Part shown: one piece after another, positions 15,695 to 25,400 of the stretch
Numbering within the stretch: position 1 is the first letter of the stretch
Layout of the letters: each line of letters opens with the position of its first letter
DNA from: JACPYM01 sp963699175
GTDB lineage: Bacteria > Acidobacteriota > Blastocatellia > RBC074
Reading direction: 5' to 3'
Assembly: GCA_963699175.1 (NCBI GenBank)
Contig: OY969418.1
Coordinates: forward strand, 5,394,001-5,458,000
DNA length: 64,000 nucleotides
The notes under the pieces: model-generated
Databases searched by the model: none
Told to the model about the DNA's origin: nothing
The model's input: the letters and a program-made list of their open reading frames with translations, nothing else
Program-made: the position numbers and the translations under genes

Positions 15695-15742
15695 ACCGAG
15701 TTTTCTAATTCAACTCAGTAATCAAGTCAATATCAAAACTAT

Positions 15743-16168
15743 ATGTCCAGCCAATACTTCCTCAGCCAAAGGAGGCAAGGCAAAGTCGGTCAGGAAATCG
15801 CAGCAGTCAAACTCCGCAATAAAGGATTCACTGTAGACCTGGTAAAAGATGGAATGTTCCCTGACTACGACGCCATTGCCTACCGAGATTCCATCAAGTT
15901 CATGCTCGAAATCAAATACGACAAGATGGCTAAAGACACCGGCAATGTGTGCTTAGACATTCAGTCACTCAAGAAGTCCAAAGCCACTATTCTTGCCTAC
16001 GTGATAGATGATCCCGGCCCCAAGGTCTTTATCATGCCCCTGAACGAAGCCTTAGCCTACGCAGAGAAATACCCAGTCAAAAAGCAAGTCGGAGAGTGGA
16101 AAGAACCAAACGCTATCGTTCCCAAGCACGTCTTCTTTGCCCAAGGCTTTGTGCAGGAATTACAGTGA
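15743..16168 (+). CDS. Hjc-like PD-(D/E)XK nuclease
   Basis: 141 residues. The fold signature reads in order: GKVGQEIAAVKLRNKGF (13-29) with the conserved Glu, FPDYDAIA (39-46) with the catalytic Asp, and FMLEIKYD (53-60) giving the E-x-K pair. This matches archaeal/phage Holliday-junction resolvases and related small endonucleases, which cut branched DNA during recombination or packaging. It starts a plus-strand block with a second small nuclease and lies in the recombination part of the prophage. Branched-DNA specificity is inferred from family resemblance. Confidence 0.65.
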   Translation: MSSQYFLSQRRQGKVGQEIAAVKLRNKGFTVDLVKDGMFPDYDAIAYRDSIKFMLEIKYDKMAKDTGNVCLDIQSLKKSKATILAYVIDDPGPKVFIMPLNEALAYAEKYPVKKQVGEWKEPNAIVPKHVFFAQGFVQELQ

Positions 16169-16179
16169 TAAAATAAAAA

Positions 16180-16238
16180 AGACAGGGCATCGCGTTAAGG
16201 GTTGATCCCTGCTTGAAACGGCTGCTCTGTCCCTCGAT
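16180..16238 (+). other. Folded intergenic RNA segment
   Basis: GACAGGGC (from about 16181) pairs with GCTCTGTC (about 16225-16232) over 8 bp with one G-U pair, enclosing AGGG-TTGAT-CCCT. Next to it CTCGA...TCGAG encloses ACTT-CCAA-AAGT, and the word GATTTAACC occurs twice (about 16236 and 16265). The 186-bp gap between the two nuclease genes is therefore structured; no T-tract makes it a terminator. Confidence 0.35.
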
Positions 16239-16354
16239 TTAACCACTTCCAAAAGTAGTTCGAGATTTAACCCTACCGAATAGTCCTGAAAGTTTCATCA
16301 AACGCCATTACAGGCCCTCTCAGACCCTCATAAACGAACGCTAAGCCCCTTTCC

Positions 16355-16732
16355 ATGTCTAATTGGTATCAAAGACCAGTCAATAAATACTTCGCCCAAA
16401 AAACGGTCTACAATGGCAGAAAATACGACAGTAAGCTTGAGGCAACCGTTGCCCAAGAAATTGATTTGCTCGTAAAAGCCAAACAGGTCGCCAAAGTCGA
16501 GCCTCAGAAAACCTTTCCGTTATATGCCAAAAACAACAGCCGCATCTGGAATCATCGCGTTGATTTTTTGCTTACCTTCAAAGATGGCCATCAAGAAGCG
16601 TGGGAAGCCAAAGGGTTTGCCACCGACATCTGGCGAGCTAAGCGGGATATGTTCGTGGACAACTACCCCGAAATTCCATATCACGTAATCACAGCCAATA
16701 AACGATACGCATTCAACACCAAAAAGAAATAG
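16355..16732 (+). CDS. DUF1064 phage endonuclease-like protein
   Basis: 125 residues, normal for DUF1064. The diagnostic features appear in order: YDSKLEA near residue 24, Q and F of EPQKTFPLY, the strand pair RVDFLLTF with Asp near 68, then EAWEAKG (E/K pair near 82-85) and a final PYHVITANKRY. The family has a PD-(D/E)XK core resembling Holliday-junction resolvases and is typical of phage replication modules. It is the second such nuclease within 600 bases. Confidence 0.8.
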   Translation: MSNWYQRPVNKYFAQKTVYNGRKYDSKLEATVAQEIDLLVKAKQVAKVEPQKTFPLYAKNNSRIWNHRVDFLLTFKDGHQEAWEAKGFATDIWRAKRDMFVDNYPEIPYHVITANKRYAFNTKKK

Positions 16733-16767
16733 GCCGCCTAGATTTAACAACCAAACAAGGAGGAAAT

Positions 16768-16905
16768 ATGTGCAAGGACTGCGAAGTTCTAGGGCAGATG
16801 TGTGACAACTGCCAGGAGATTACCGCTGAGATAATTGCATTTATGCGGGAGGGCGATTCGGAAGAAGAATTTGAGCCCTGCGACTGTATGACTGACCAAA
16901 CCTAA
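16768..16905 (+). CDS. Cys-rich mini-protein (45 aa)
   Basis: ATG at 16768 follows a strong AAGGAGG; the frame ends at TAA 16903-16905. The product has three CxxC-like pairs (CKDC, CDNC, CDC) and an acidic centre, which suggests zinc binding. It is the third tiny zinc-type protein in this prophage. Function unknown. After it, 16906-17116 holds no gene that I can support. Confidence 0.55.
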   Translation: MCKDCEVLGQMCDNCQEITAEIIAFMREGDSEEEFEPCDCMTDQT

Positions 16906-17116
16906 GGGTAATACGAACTCCACTAGCCAATATCTTGCCTTCCAGACCATTACGCCAAACTCCACGCCTGGTCACCTACGCAGTGAACGCTCCTGCCTGA
17001 TCTGATGCGACCGCTACTCGCGGCTCGCGCCTTCTATCATCTTTTCAAATTCTGTCAGTTTGCTAGTGTAAAGTTGTTCGCAATCCCGCGAATCACATGC
17101 CAAACAAGGAGGAATT

Positions 17117-17575
17117 ATGGCAAGTAAGCAACCTGTCAGAGAGCCGGGCGCACCGGCTAGCCCAATCAAACCAGTTGAAGCGCCGCTTGATGATGGCGGT
17201 TTAGCGAAGTTCACTTGGAACGTCAGAGGCGGCAATGAGTCCTTGACCATTCGCTGTGATGACGAAGAGGAATTAAAAGTCCTCAGAGACAGATGGAAGG
17301 TAGTGATTAGCCCACCCAGGCGAAAACTGCCCTACATGCACAGTGGCGATAGCTGCTTAGTCGAAGGCTGCAATGGTGCAATGGTGACGAGAACGGGGAC
17401 TAATCGAAAGACCCAGCAGCCCTATCAATTCCTGCGTTGTTCCAATGCGCCGAAATGTGGCTTTACCGCCTACATTGAGAACGAAGAGAACACGCCGGAA
17501 GACGCGCCTATCTCACCCGCACAAGCTCGCACACTCGCACAGAACGGAGCCGCCGATGTCGCCGCAACCGGTTAA
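17117..17575 (+). CDS. Zinc-ribbon phage protein
   Basis: 152 residues, start preceded by AAGGAGG (17105-17111). The N-terminal 25 residues are Pro-rich. A compact domain follows, with CLVEGCNGAMV and, about 20 residues on, FLRCSNAPKCGF, four Cys in the arrangement of a topoisomerase-type zinc ribbon. The tail is acidic and low in complexity. It overlaps the next gene by 20 bases in another frame. Single-stranded DNA or RNA binding is plausible from the ribbon type. Confidence 0.6.
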   Translation: MASKQPVREPGAPASPIKPVEAPLDDGGLAKFTWNVRGGNESLTIRCDDEEELKVLRDRWKVVISPPRRKLPYMHSGDSCLVEGCNGAMVTRTGTNRKTQQPYQFLRCSNAPKCGFTAYIENEENTPEDAPISPAQARTLAQNGAADVAATG

Positions 17576-17912
17576 GCCGGAAGACGACGACGCAACAGAC
17601 CTCCTGCCTGATTGGATCAAAGAACAGCTACCCGCCCTCTACGAGACCGAAGGAAACCCAGACGCGACAGTGATAGTTAAGTTTTTTGTTCCTTGGAACA
17701 ATTGGACTTTCTATGCTGTCGAAGGTTCGCCCGAAGACAAGGAAGTTGAGGGAGACCAAGCAGACTTCCGATTCTTCGGCCTAGTAGACGGACACGAAAA
17801 GGAGCTTGGCTACTTCGTACTTTCCGAACTCCAAGGCATAACGGGGCCAGGAGGCTTGACCATTGAACGGGACTTGTATTTCAAACAAGAACCCATCAGT
17901 AAGTTCAAATGA
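17556..17912 (+). CDS. DUF2958 family protein
   Basis: 118 residues from the ATG at 17556, inside the end of the preceding gene; the longer upstream frame reads a shadow of that gene. It matches the DUF2958 pattern: LLPDWIKEQLPALYETEG, then KFFVPWNNWTFYAVEG, FFGLVDGHEKELGYFVLSEL and IERDLYF. The family is common on phages, plasmids and integrative elements; its function is not established. It ends 6 bases before a strong terminator. Confidence 0.8.
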   Translation: MSPQPVKPEDDDATDLLPDWIKEQLPALYETEGNPDATVIVKFFVPWNNWTFYAVEGSPEDKEVEGDQADFRFFGLVDGHEKELGYFVLSELQGITGPGGLTIERDLYFKQEPISKFK

Positions 17913-17918
17913 GCTTAC

Positions 17919-17943
17919 GCGGGGCTAGCTGCCCCGCTTTTTT
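17919..17943 (+). terminator. Strong rho-independent terminator
   Basis: GCGGGGC 17919-17925 pairs perfectly with GCCCCGC 17931-17937 around a 5-base loop and is followed by six T. It ends the plus-strand module and lies against the stop of the convergent integrase gene. Confidence 0.9.
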
Positions 17944-18839
17944 CAACCCCTCAACCGTGAGAGTAAGGAAGTTCTCAAGTGCATGTCCCTCAACTCTTCA
18001 TCCTCAATTTCAATATACGTCCTGGTCATCTCTAAAGTGGTGTGCCCCATCGCTTGCTGAAGGTAAATTACATTTCCCCCGCTTTTGATGTATGACCTTG
18101 CGAACTTTCGGCGGAACATGTGAAAGAACCCGTCAATCTCTTTTTTATCAAGTTTGACTTTCTTAAACACCCACTCCACATCCCGGTAAATATTCCGGTA
18201 GGACATCATCCGACCCGTTGCAGTGGGGAACAGATACGGAGAAGGGAAATCAGTATTCCGGTGCCGGTGGACAAAATGGAAAAGCGTTTTTCGAAGCTCC
18301 AAGGACATTGGCACGACCCGTTGCTTTTGACCCTTACCGGAAACCGTAATCAGCAGGTTGTCAAAATTCACGTTCGCCAGTTCGATTGAGAGGCATTCTT
18401 GAATCCTCAGCCCAGTGTCAATCAGTGTGGAGATTATGGCCTTGATCCGGTATTCGTATTTATCCTTTGGCTTGAATGACAAAAGTGTCTGCAACTGCGC
18501 ATCCGAAAAGACCCGCATCACCTTCTTTTCCACCTTGAGCTTTTGCATTCTCATTTTGGGGAGATACCCAGCAGTAGCGCACCAGTTCAAAAACGCATTG
18601 AAGCCCCGTATAGCGATATTAACGGTCACCGGAGACATCCCCGCCTCTCGTTGACCGATGATGAATTGTTTTAGCTTGTTTTCGTCGGGCATTCCCCCGG
18701 CGTACTTTTCCCACTTCAGGAAAATTTGGTCATAGAGTCCCAGTGTCCGCTCGGTGCAATTGAGGATATACCGGCGGTCTTGCAGGAAGAGTTTTTGCAA
18801 TTCTTCGAAGCTGTATGTCAAAACGGCCTGCCTTTCTCT

Positions 18840-18854
<15 letters not shown>
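17943..18854 (-). CDS. int: Tyrosine recombinase (prophage integrase)
   Basis: 303 residues. The N-terminal SAM-like core-binding domain covers about 15-100. The catalytic domain shows R150 (TGLRIQECLSIEL), K174 (SGKGQKQR), H245 and R248 (HMFRRKFA), H271 (MGHTTLEMT) and nucleophile Y280. The enzyme recombines attP and attB. The gene begins 21 bp beyond the 3' end of tRNA-Arg and reads away from it on the same strand, so in the lysogen its only upstream sequence is the tRNA gene. Integration therefore places int under tRNA readthrough or a promoter inside the tRNA; this is inference. Family members of about 300 residues also include XerC/D types, but the tRNA context favours an integrase. Confidence 0.9.
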
Positions 18855-18949
<95 letters not shown>

Positions 18950-18986
18950 AAACTGTTGCGACAATACAACAGGCTCGTTGAGCCGG

Positions 18987-19253
18987 TCAACTAGCCTTAC
19001 GCCGGCCAAATAGCACGCGGTAAAGTCCCAGCAAGATCAGCGAGCCAATGATTCCCATCGGCAACGTCGCGATATAGGAGGGGTCTTTGAATATTGTTCT
19101 ACCGATATACGTCCCAACCAATGAGCCGACCATACCAATCAGCGCTGTCACGATAATTCCGCCGGGGTCTTTGCCAGGCATAATTATCTTGGCGATGATG
19201 CCGATCACTAAGCCGGTGAGCATCATCCAGAACAGCTCTGTAATGCTTCCCAT
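18987..19253 (-). CDS. GlsB/YeaQ/YmgE family membrane protein
   Basis: 88 residues with three hydrophobic segments (about 5-23, 32-50 and 60-80) and glycine-rich helices (GLVIGIIAKIIMPG; ALIGMVGSLVGTYIG), the layout of the small 'transglycosylase-associated' stress proteins. Despite the name, no enzyme activity is shown for the family. AAGGAG precedes the ATG. It is the first host gene beside the tRNA attachment site. Confidence 0.85.
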   Translation of the reverse strand: MGSITELFWMMLTGLVIGIIAKIIMPGKDPGGIIVTALIGMVGSLVGTYIGRTIFKDPSYIATLPMGIIGSLILLGLYRVLFGRRKAS

Positions 19254-19362
19254 AATTTTGTTCTCCTTTGTTGAATGGCTGTGCTTTTTGAACCGCTCAC
19301 TGCAAAAGCGCCGCGATTCTAAAGGCCGCTCGATGGGCTGTCAATAAACTACGCTACAAAGC

Positions 19363-19394
19363 AAAAGGGAGAAGCCGCCGCTGCAACTTCTCCC
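19363..19394 (-). terminator. Terminator of secA
   Basis: GGGAGAAG 19367-19374 pairs perfectly with CTTCTCCC 19387-19394 around a 12-base loop; on the minus strand it is followed by TTTT. It lies just after the secA stop. Confidence 0.75.
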
Positions 19395-19420
19395 CCTACT
19401 AAGACTCAATCAAATTCAGT

Positions 19421-22162
19421 TTACGCTTCTACGCCGTGGCACTTCTTGTACTTCTTGCCTGAGCCACAGGGGCAAGGATCATTGCGCCCAACCTTTGGAT
19501 GATCGCTGATGACGGTGCGCGGTTTGCCGGAATCTTCGCCCGCCGCCGCTGCGCTCGCGTTGGCCTTGGTATAACTTACTTGGCCGCGCCGACGGCGCTG
19601 CAATCGCTCTTCGGGTGGCTGCTCGACCGTGACTTGCAGGTGGTAAAGCATGCGGATCGTTTCGATGTCAATGCGGTAGAGCATCTCCTCGAACATCTCG
19701 AACGATTGCTTTTTGTATTCGACCAGCGGGTCCTTCTGCGCGTAGCCAACCTGGCCGACCCACTCTTTCAAATGGTCAATCGCCAGCAGGTGATCTTTCC
19801 ACTGTGCGTCAACAATGTTCAACCGGATGATGCGCTCGTAATAACGCATTGCCTCCGCGCCAACCAGTTTTTCTTTCTCCGCATAGTCTTCCTGTAGCTT
19901 GTCCCAAATGGCGCTGCGGATTTCGTCGCGCTCAAGCTTCTCAAGCTCAATTCGCGCTTCATCCAAATCAAGCCCGAATTCAAAGAGCACTTGCACTTTG
20001 AAGCTTTGGAAATTCCACTCATCCGGCGCTGTGTCCAGACTCATAAACTGGTCGAGTAGATCATCGAGGATAGCCTCTGCGATAGTTTGCAACTCTGCGC
20101 GGTGATCATGCTGTTCGAGCAGTTCGCGGCGCAAACTATAGATCGTCTCGCGCTGCTTGTTCATCACGTCATCATATTCGAGCAGGTGTTTGCGGATGGT
20201 GTAGTTGTGCGCCTCTACGTTCTTCTGCGCGGCCTCGATGCGCTTGCTGACCATCTTCGATTCGATGGCGACGCCTTGCTCCATACCCAGCCTTTGCATA
20301 ATGGCTTTAACACGGTCGCCCGCAAAGATGCGCATCAAATCGTCTTCGAGCGAGAGGAAAAAACGCGATGAACCGGGATCACCCTGACGACCGGCGCGCC
20401 CGCGCAACTGATTGTCAATGCGGCGCGATTCGTGGCGCTCCGTGCCGAGGATATGTAAGCCACCGGCTTTGACCACCTCTTCGTGTTCGGCTTCGATCTG
20501 CGGTTTGACTTGAGTAATTGCCGCTTCGAGTTGTTCCGGTGATGCTTCTTCCGGGTTGATCTCCTGCCGCTTGAGCAACTCTCGCCCTAAAAACTCAGCG
20601 TTGCCGCCGAGCAGTATGTCAGTGCCGCGTCCGGCCATGTTCGTTGCAATCGTTACAGCCCCCTTGCGCCCGGCTTGCGCAACAATCTCCGCCTCGCGCC
20701 CCGCATTCTCCGGCTTCGCGTTCAGCACATTGTGCTTGATGCCGGACTGTTTCAGCCGATTGGAGATCAACTCGGAGTTTTCGACCGAGACTGTGCCGAC
20801 TAAAATCGGTTGTCCCTTCTCATTCAACTCCTTGATCTCTTCGACCACGGCTTCCCACTTCTCATCCAACGTGCGATAAATCACGTCGGGATTGTCTATC
20901 CGCACCATCGGGCGATGCGTCGGAATGAGCGCCACGTCCAGGTTGTAAATTTTCGCAAACTCGACCGATTCGGTTTCCGCCGTACCGGTCATGCCCGCGA
21001 GCTTCTGATACATCCTGAAGTAGTTTTGCAACGTCACTGTCGCCAGCGTCTGCGTCTCGCGCTCGATCTTCACGCCCTCTTTGGCCTCCACTGCCTGATG
21101 CAACCCATCCGACCATCGGCGGCCTGTCATAATGCGCCCGGTAAATTCATCCACGATCACCACACCCTCATCATTGACAATGTAGTTTTTGTCGCGGTGA
21201 TAGAGCGTATGCGCCACCAGCGCCTGATTCAGGCAATGCAGAATCTCCATATTCGACGGATCGAACAGGTTGCCATAACCCAACATCCGTTCGGATTTCT
21301 CGATGCCCGATTCGGTCATGGTCGCGCGATGTTGTTTCTCGTCCACCTGATAATCCACCTCGCGCACGAGCTTCGGAATCACCGCATCGGCTTCGTAATA
21401 TTTGGTAGTCGTATCATCCGAAGCGCCGGAGATGATGAGCGGCGTCCGCGCTTCGTCAATCAGGATCGAATCCACCTCGTCCACGATGCCGAAGTAATGG
21501 CCACGCTGCACGCAGGTCGCCACGTCGAACTTCATGTTGTCGCGTAGATAATCAAAGCCGAACTCATTGTTCGTGCCGTAGGTGATGTCGCACTTATAAG
21601 CTTCCTGCCGCTCGAAATCGTCCAGGTCGTTCTGGATGATGCCGACGGTCAAGCCGAGGAACTTATATATCTTGCCCATCCATTCAGCATCGCGCCGGGC
21701 CAGATAATCGTTGACCGTCACGACGTGCACGCCCTTGCCCAGCAGCGCATTCAAGTAGACCGGCAGCGTTGCCACCAGCGTCTTGCCTTCGCCCGTGCGC
21801 ATCTCAGAGATCATACCGCGATGCAGAACCATGCCGCCGATCAACTGTACATCGAAATGGCGCATCCCCGTCGAACGCACTGACGCCTCGCGCACACACG
21901 CGAAGGCCTCCGGCAACAGCTCGTCCAGCGCCTCCTGCTCTAACGCCTTACGCGCTTCGGGCGCAAGTTCTTCTAAACCTTCCAGCCGACGTGCCAATCG
22001 TTCTCTGAATTCCTCCGTCTTAGCGCGCAACTGCTCGTCGGAGAGAGCTTTGATCTGCGGTTCGAAAGAGTTGATCACTCCGACAAGTGGCCAGAGTTTT
22101 TTGAGCAGGCGTTCGTTGGCAGAACCGAAGATTTTGGTCAGGACTTTTTCAACGGCGTTCAT
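19421..22162 (-). CDS. secA: Preprotein translocase ATPase SecA
   Basis: 913 residues from the ATG at 22162 (MNAVEKVLTKIFG), chosen over an in-frame start 22 codons upstream that lacks family similarity. SecA is the motor that pushes unfolded precursors through SecYEG. Visible motifs: Walker A MRTGEGKTLVA near 105, VVTVNDYLARRDAEWM, DEVDSILIDEARTPLI (DEAD-type box), the TGTAETE and GRGTDILLGG helicase blocks, the arginine-finger region RGRAGRQGDPGSS, and the C-terminal zinc tail CPCGSGKKYKKCH that binds SecB and phospholipid. Full length, no defects. It is a single gene with its own terminator. Confidence 0.98.
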   Translation of the reverse strand: MNAVEKVLTKIFGSANERLLKKLWPLVGVINSFEPQIKALSDEQLRAKTEEFRERLARRLEGLEELAPEARKALEQEALDELLPEAFACVREASVRSTGMRHFDVQLIGGMVLHRGMISEMRTGEGKTLVATLPVYLNALLGKGVHVVTVNDYLARRDAEWMGKIYKFLGLTVGIIQNDLDDFERQEAYKCDITYGTNNEFGFDYLRDNMKFDVATCVQRGHYFGIVDEVDSILIDEARTPLIISGASDDTTTKYYEADAVIPKLVREVDYQVDEKQHRATMTESGIEKSERMLGYGNLFDPSNMEILHCLNQALVAHTLYHRDKNYIVNDEGVVIVDEFTGRIMTGRRWSDGLHQAVEAKEGVKIERETQTLATVTLQNYFRMYQKLAGMTGTAETESVEFAKIYNLDVALIPTHRPMVRIDNPDVIYRTLDEKWEAVVEEIKELNEKGQPILVGTVSVENSELISNRLKQSGIKHNVLNAKPENAGREAEIVAQAGRKGAVTIATNMAGRGTDILLGGNAEFLGRELLKRQEINPEEASPEQLEAAITQVKPQIEAEHEEVVKAGGLHILGTERHESRRIDNQLRGRAGRQGDPGSSRFFLSLEDDLMRIFAGDRVKAIMQRLGMEQGVAIESKMVSKRIEAAQKNVEAHNYTIRKHLLEYDDVMNKQRETIYSLRRELLEQHDHRAELQTIAEAILDDLLDQFMSLDTAPDEWNFQSFKVQVLFEFGLDLDEARIELEKLERDEIRSAIWDKLQEDYAEKEKLVGAEAMRYYERIIRLNIVDAQWKDHLLAIDHLKEWVGQVGYAQKDPLVEYKKQSFEMFEEMLYRIDIETIRMLYHLQVTVEQPPEERLQRRRRGQVSYTKANASAAAAGEDSGKPRTVISDHPKVGRNDPCPCGSGKKYKKCHGVEA

Positions 22163-22325
22163 GGCTACTTCTTTTGTGACCTCAAGGTTGCTGTCATAGA
22201 TGTGAACTTGCGACAATCGGCGTCGCAAAAACGAAAAAGGATTCTAGTGGACGGTCTCACAGAGCGTCAAGAAGCTCAGATTTGAGGCGTGCCTGCCACT
22301 GCTTCAATGAGCTAGGCGCGCCAGC

Positions 22326-22370
22326 AAAAAAGCCTGACCGCTGCGAACATCGTGTTCGCAGCGGTCAGGC
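22326..22370 (-). terminator. Very strong terminator of the first TonB receptor
   Basis: An 18-bp perfect stem (22332-22349 with 22353-22370) around a 3-base loop; read on the minus strand it is followed by six T. It lies 48 bases past the receptor stop and insulates secA. Confidence 0.9.
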
Positions 22371-22418
22371 TTACGTTATAGGCCTTCAAATTGTTTCGTT
22401 TCGGCTTACGCCTTCCAC

Positions 22419-25400
22419 TTAGAAGTTGATGGCGAGGATAAAGTTGATTTCACGCGCAGTTGAGCCAGAACCCCTGGTCGAGTTGATGCGGCCAAAGTTC
22501 GCTGCGTCAAAGTTCAGTGAGCCAAAAACAAAATTGGCGTGATTGAACGCATTGATAAAGTTGACCTTGAATTCCACATCGGCTTTCTCGTAGAAGCGCG
22601 TCCGTTTGTTAAGGCTGAAGTCCACCTGTGAGAACTTCGGCCCATTGATTGAGTTGCGCGGGAAGTTGCCGAACGTACCCGGTGCCGGGGCGGCGAGCAG
22701 TCCTGGTTTGAGCGTCGCGCCTGTCAACTGACCAGCCGCATTGGTGGTGATGTTCAACAGATTCGGATCGAAGAAGAAAACACCGGCCGCAGTCTTGTAG
22801 ATACCCGCGGCGTCGCGGAAGCTGTTGAAGGAACTTCCCACGAACTGCGCCCCGATGGTCGCGGTTGATTGATTGAACGTCGAGCGGCCCGAAGTGATGA
22901 AGATCGGAGGCCCTGTTTGCACGTTGACGATGCCGCCCACCTGCCAGCCTTCAACCGCCTTGCGAAGCGGTGCGAAACCGCTGCTCAGCCAGCGACGGCC
23001 CGCGCCAAACGGCAGTTCGTAAATGAAGTTGGTGATAAAGCGGTGGGTCTGATCGAAGCTCGCGCGGTGCCTGTCTATCGCTAAGTTGCGGAGCGTGTGG
23101 TAGTTCTCAGCCGTGCTTTGAACATTGCCATCGGTGTCGGTAAGCACCTTGCTGAAAGTATAGTTGGCTTGCAGTTGCAGGCCTTTCGTCAACCGCCGAC
23201 GGATTTCAGCCTGGAGCGAGTGGAAGCTGGAGTACGAGCCGTTGGTCAACGCCCGCGCGAAGTTCGCATTCGGATTGGCAAGGAAGAAGTTGGGGGCGAG
23301 ACTGGCCCGATTCGCACGGTAGGTGGCGCTATTAGCCAACGTAAAGGCCATCGCTCCAACGTTGTTGTTGGTCAGATTGCTAATGAAAGTAGAACTGCCA
23401 AAGCCACTACCAGCAGCTAGGCCTGCGAAGAGTGTGCTCAGCGTTGGCAGTGCCACTGTTCCAGCGGCACCAGGCGCAAAGCTCGCCCCGCCATTGATCG
23501 CCAGATTCTTTTGGGCGTTGAGGAATTCATTCAGGAAGCCATTCTCGAAAATATTGACTTCATTGTAGTCCACCGCCCGGAAAATCTTGACCGCGTGGTT
23601 GCCCACATACCGCACTTCAATGGCAGTGCTGTTGGCAATCTCGCGCTCAATGCCGAATGACCACTGTTGGACATAAGGCACGCGCAGGTTTGGATCGAAT
23701 GTCCACAACCCATTAGCAGTGTTAATGGCAAGGTTCTCCGCATCCGTGATCGGTATCTTGAAATTGGGTGTTGGTAGCGCAATACCAGCCGGTGTTAGCA
23801 CACCCACTGGCGTGTTATTGGCTACCGACTGGATCAGGCCCGGATTGGTTGTGCCGGTGCCCAGCGCGTTACTGACAACGGTAAAGCCATCTTGTAGGTA
23901 GCTGATTGAGTAACCGGCGCGGATCGAACTCTTGCCGTCCTTGCCGAAAATCCAGTTCAGCGGCCCGTGCTCAAAGCTGGGCGAATAGGCAATGCCGATA
24001 AATGGCGCATAGTTGTTCCAGTCATTATTGTAGAGTTTCTTGCCGGTTTTGCCGTTGACAAAATCAAGCGAGGTTGTTGCCTGACCACCCAGAGTGCCCG
24101 GCTTGAAGAGGTTGTTGAGACCGGAAACGCCAAACAGTCCAGCAAGGCCATTGGCCGGTTGGATCGCGACGCCATGAGTTTCATACGGCACGCCCTGGAA
24201 TTCCCAACGCACACCGTAGTTGAGTGTAAAGTTGCGCTTCATTCGCCATTGATCCTGGAAGTAGAGGCTGGTTTGGCGCTGCTTGAAGTCACGTGTGCGC
24301 GTGGCGCCGGGGACGAAGCCAGAGGTTGGGCTGGTTACATTGAAGCTTTTCGTTGTTGATCCAAGCAACCCGACCAGATCGGCGTAAACAGACTGAGCCC
24401 GGGTGACAATAGCAGTTCCAGTAGCTCCGGTCGGCAGATTGGGGAAAGAAGCAGCGAGAATGCCATTTCCATTTGCCGAATTCGAGTTCATGGTGATCGT
24501 CTGTATAACCCCCGCATCATTGAAGGTGAGGGCAGTAACAGATTGAATGTCCGCTCCCATGCGAAAGGTGTGGGTTCCGCTTGTCAGCGAGAAGTTATCA
24601 ATATACTGATAGACAAGTGTGTTGCGTCCCTGTCCCATTTGCTGATTGTCGAAATTCGTCACCGAGTTGAGGGTGATGAAGAAGGGGATATTGAGAGGCA
24701 GACCATCCTCGCGGAGGAATTGCACGGGTGCACGCTGGTGCCCGACACGCACTTCGTTCGTCATATGTGAACCGAAAGTGGACTGAATCGCCGCTGTTGT
24801 TAGTGTGCGCGCGGAAAACTGATAAGCATTGATCCCGCCGGGGAAGGGTGCTTCGATCGAATTGAAAGTGTCCGGCGTAAGTATGGTGTTGGTGCGGTTG
24901 TAGACGAACTCCAGTTTATGCGAGCCGATCCGCGAGTTCTCCAACAGTTGTTGATCATAACGCCCGACATATTTATTGCTCGGGTCAGACCCCAAAACGT
25001 TATAGCGATAACCAGCCGTGTTGAGCCCATCGCCCACTTGCGTGTTATTGAAGGCAGGCATCGCATTAAGCTGCGCGCCAGTGACGGGATTGAGAGTCTT
25101 GAAAGTGCCGATGTTAAGCAAATTGACCGACTGGACTTGGCCGTTCGAGCCAGTGTAGCGGAAGATTCCCTGTCGCGCTTCCGGGGTCAATACTGTGCGA
25201 TTGCGCGAGGCCTGGAAATTCTCGCGGAAGCCTTCGTAGGAAAAGAACCAGAAGCTCTTGTTGCGCCCATCGTAAGCGGCAGGGCCGAATGCTTTCTTCG
25301 GCAACCAGATTGGGCCTCCTACGTTGAAGCCAAAAAAGTGTTGCCTCAGAAGGGCCTTGGGCGTGCCGGCGGCATTATTGAAGAAGGTGTTGGCATTCAG

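Larger units (their letters stand above)
14972..15742. other. Gene-poor, structure-rich phage region
   Basis: About 770 bases with no convincing plus-strand gene. It contains a pair of overlapping alternative hairpins (15063-15117), a direct repeat CCGCAC(G/T)CTAAATAG at 15160-15174 and 15216-15230, the hairpin TGCTAG-GGATA-CTAGCA near 15381-15397, a cluster of GCAAT/ATTGC half-sites at 15444-15484, a short leader-like frame from TTG 15497 behind AAGGAGG, and a 9-bp inverted repeat at 15514-15543. This density fits a phage control region, origin or noncoding RNA rather than a gene. One weak minus-strand frame (15467-15694) is listed separately. Confidence 0.5.

Noticed and set aside
20810..21547. 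Long plus-strand frame opposite secA.
   Set aside because: Antisense to a well-conserved full-length gene; GC codon bias explains it. The same holds for frames opposite the three receptors and cas4/cas1.
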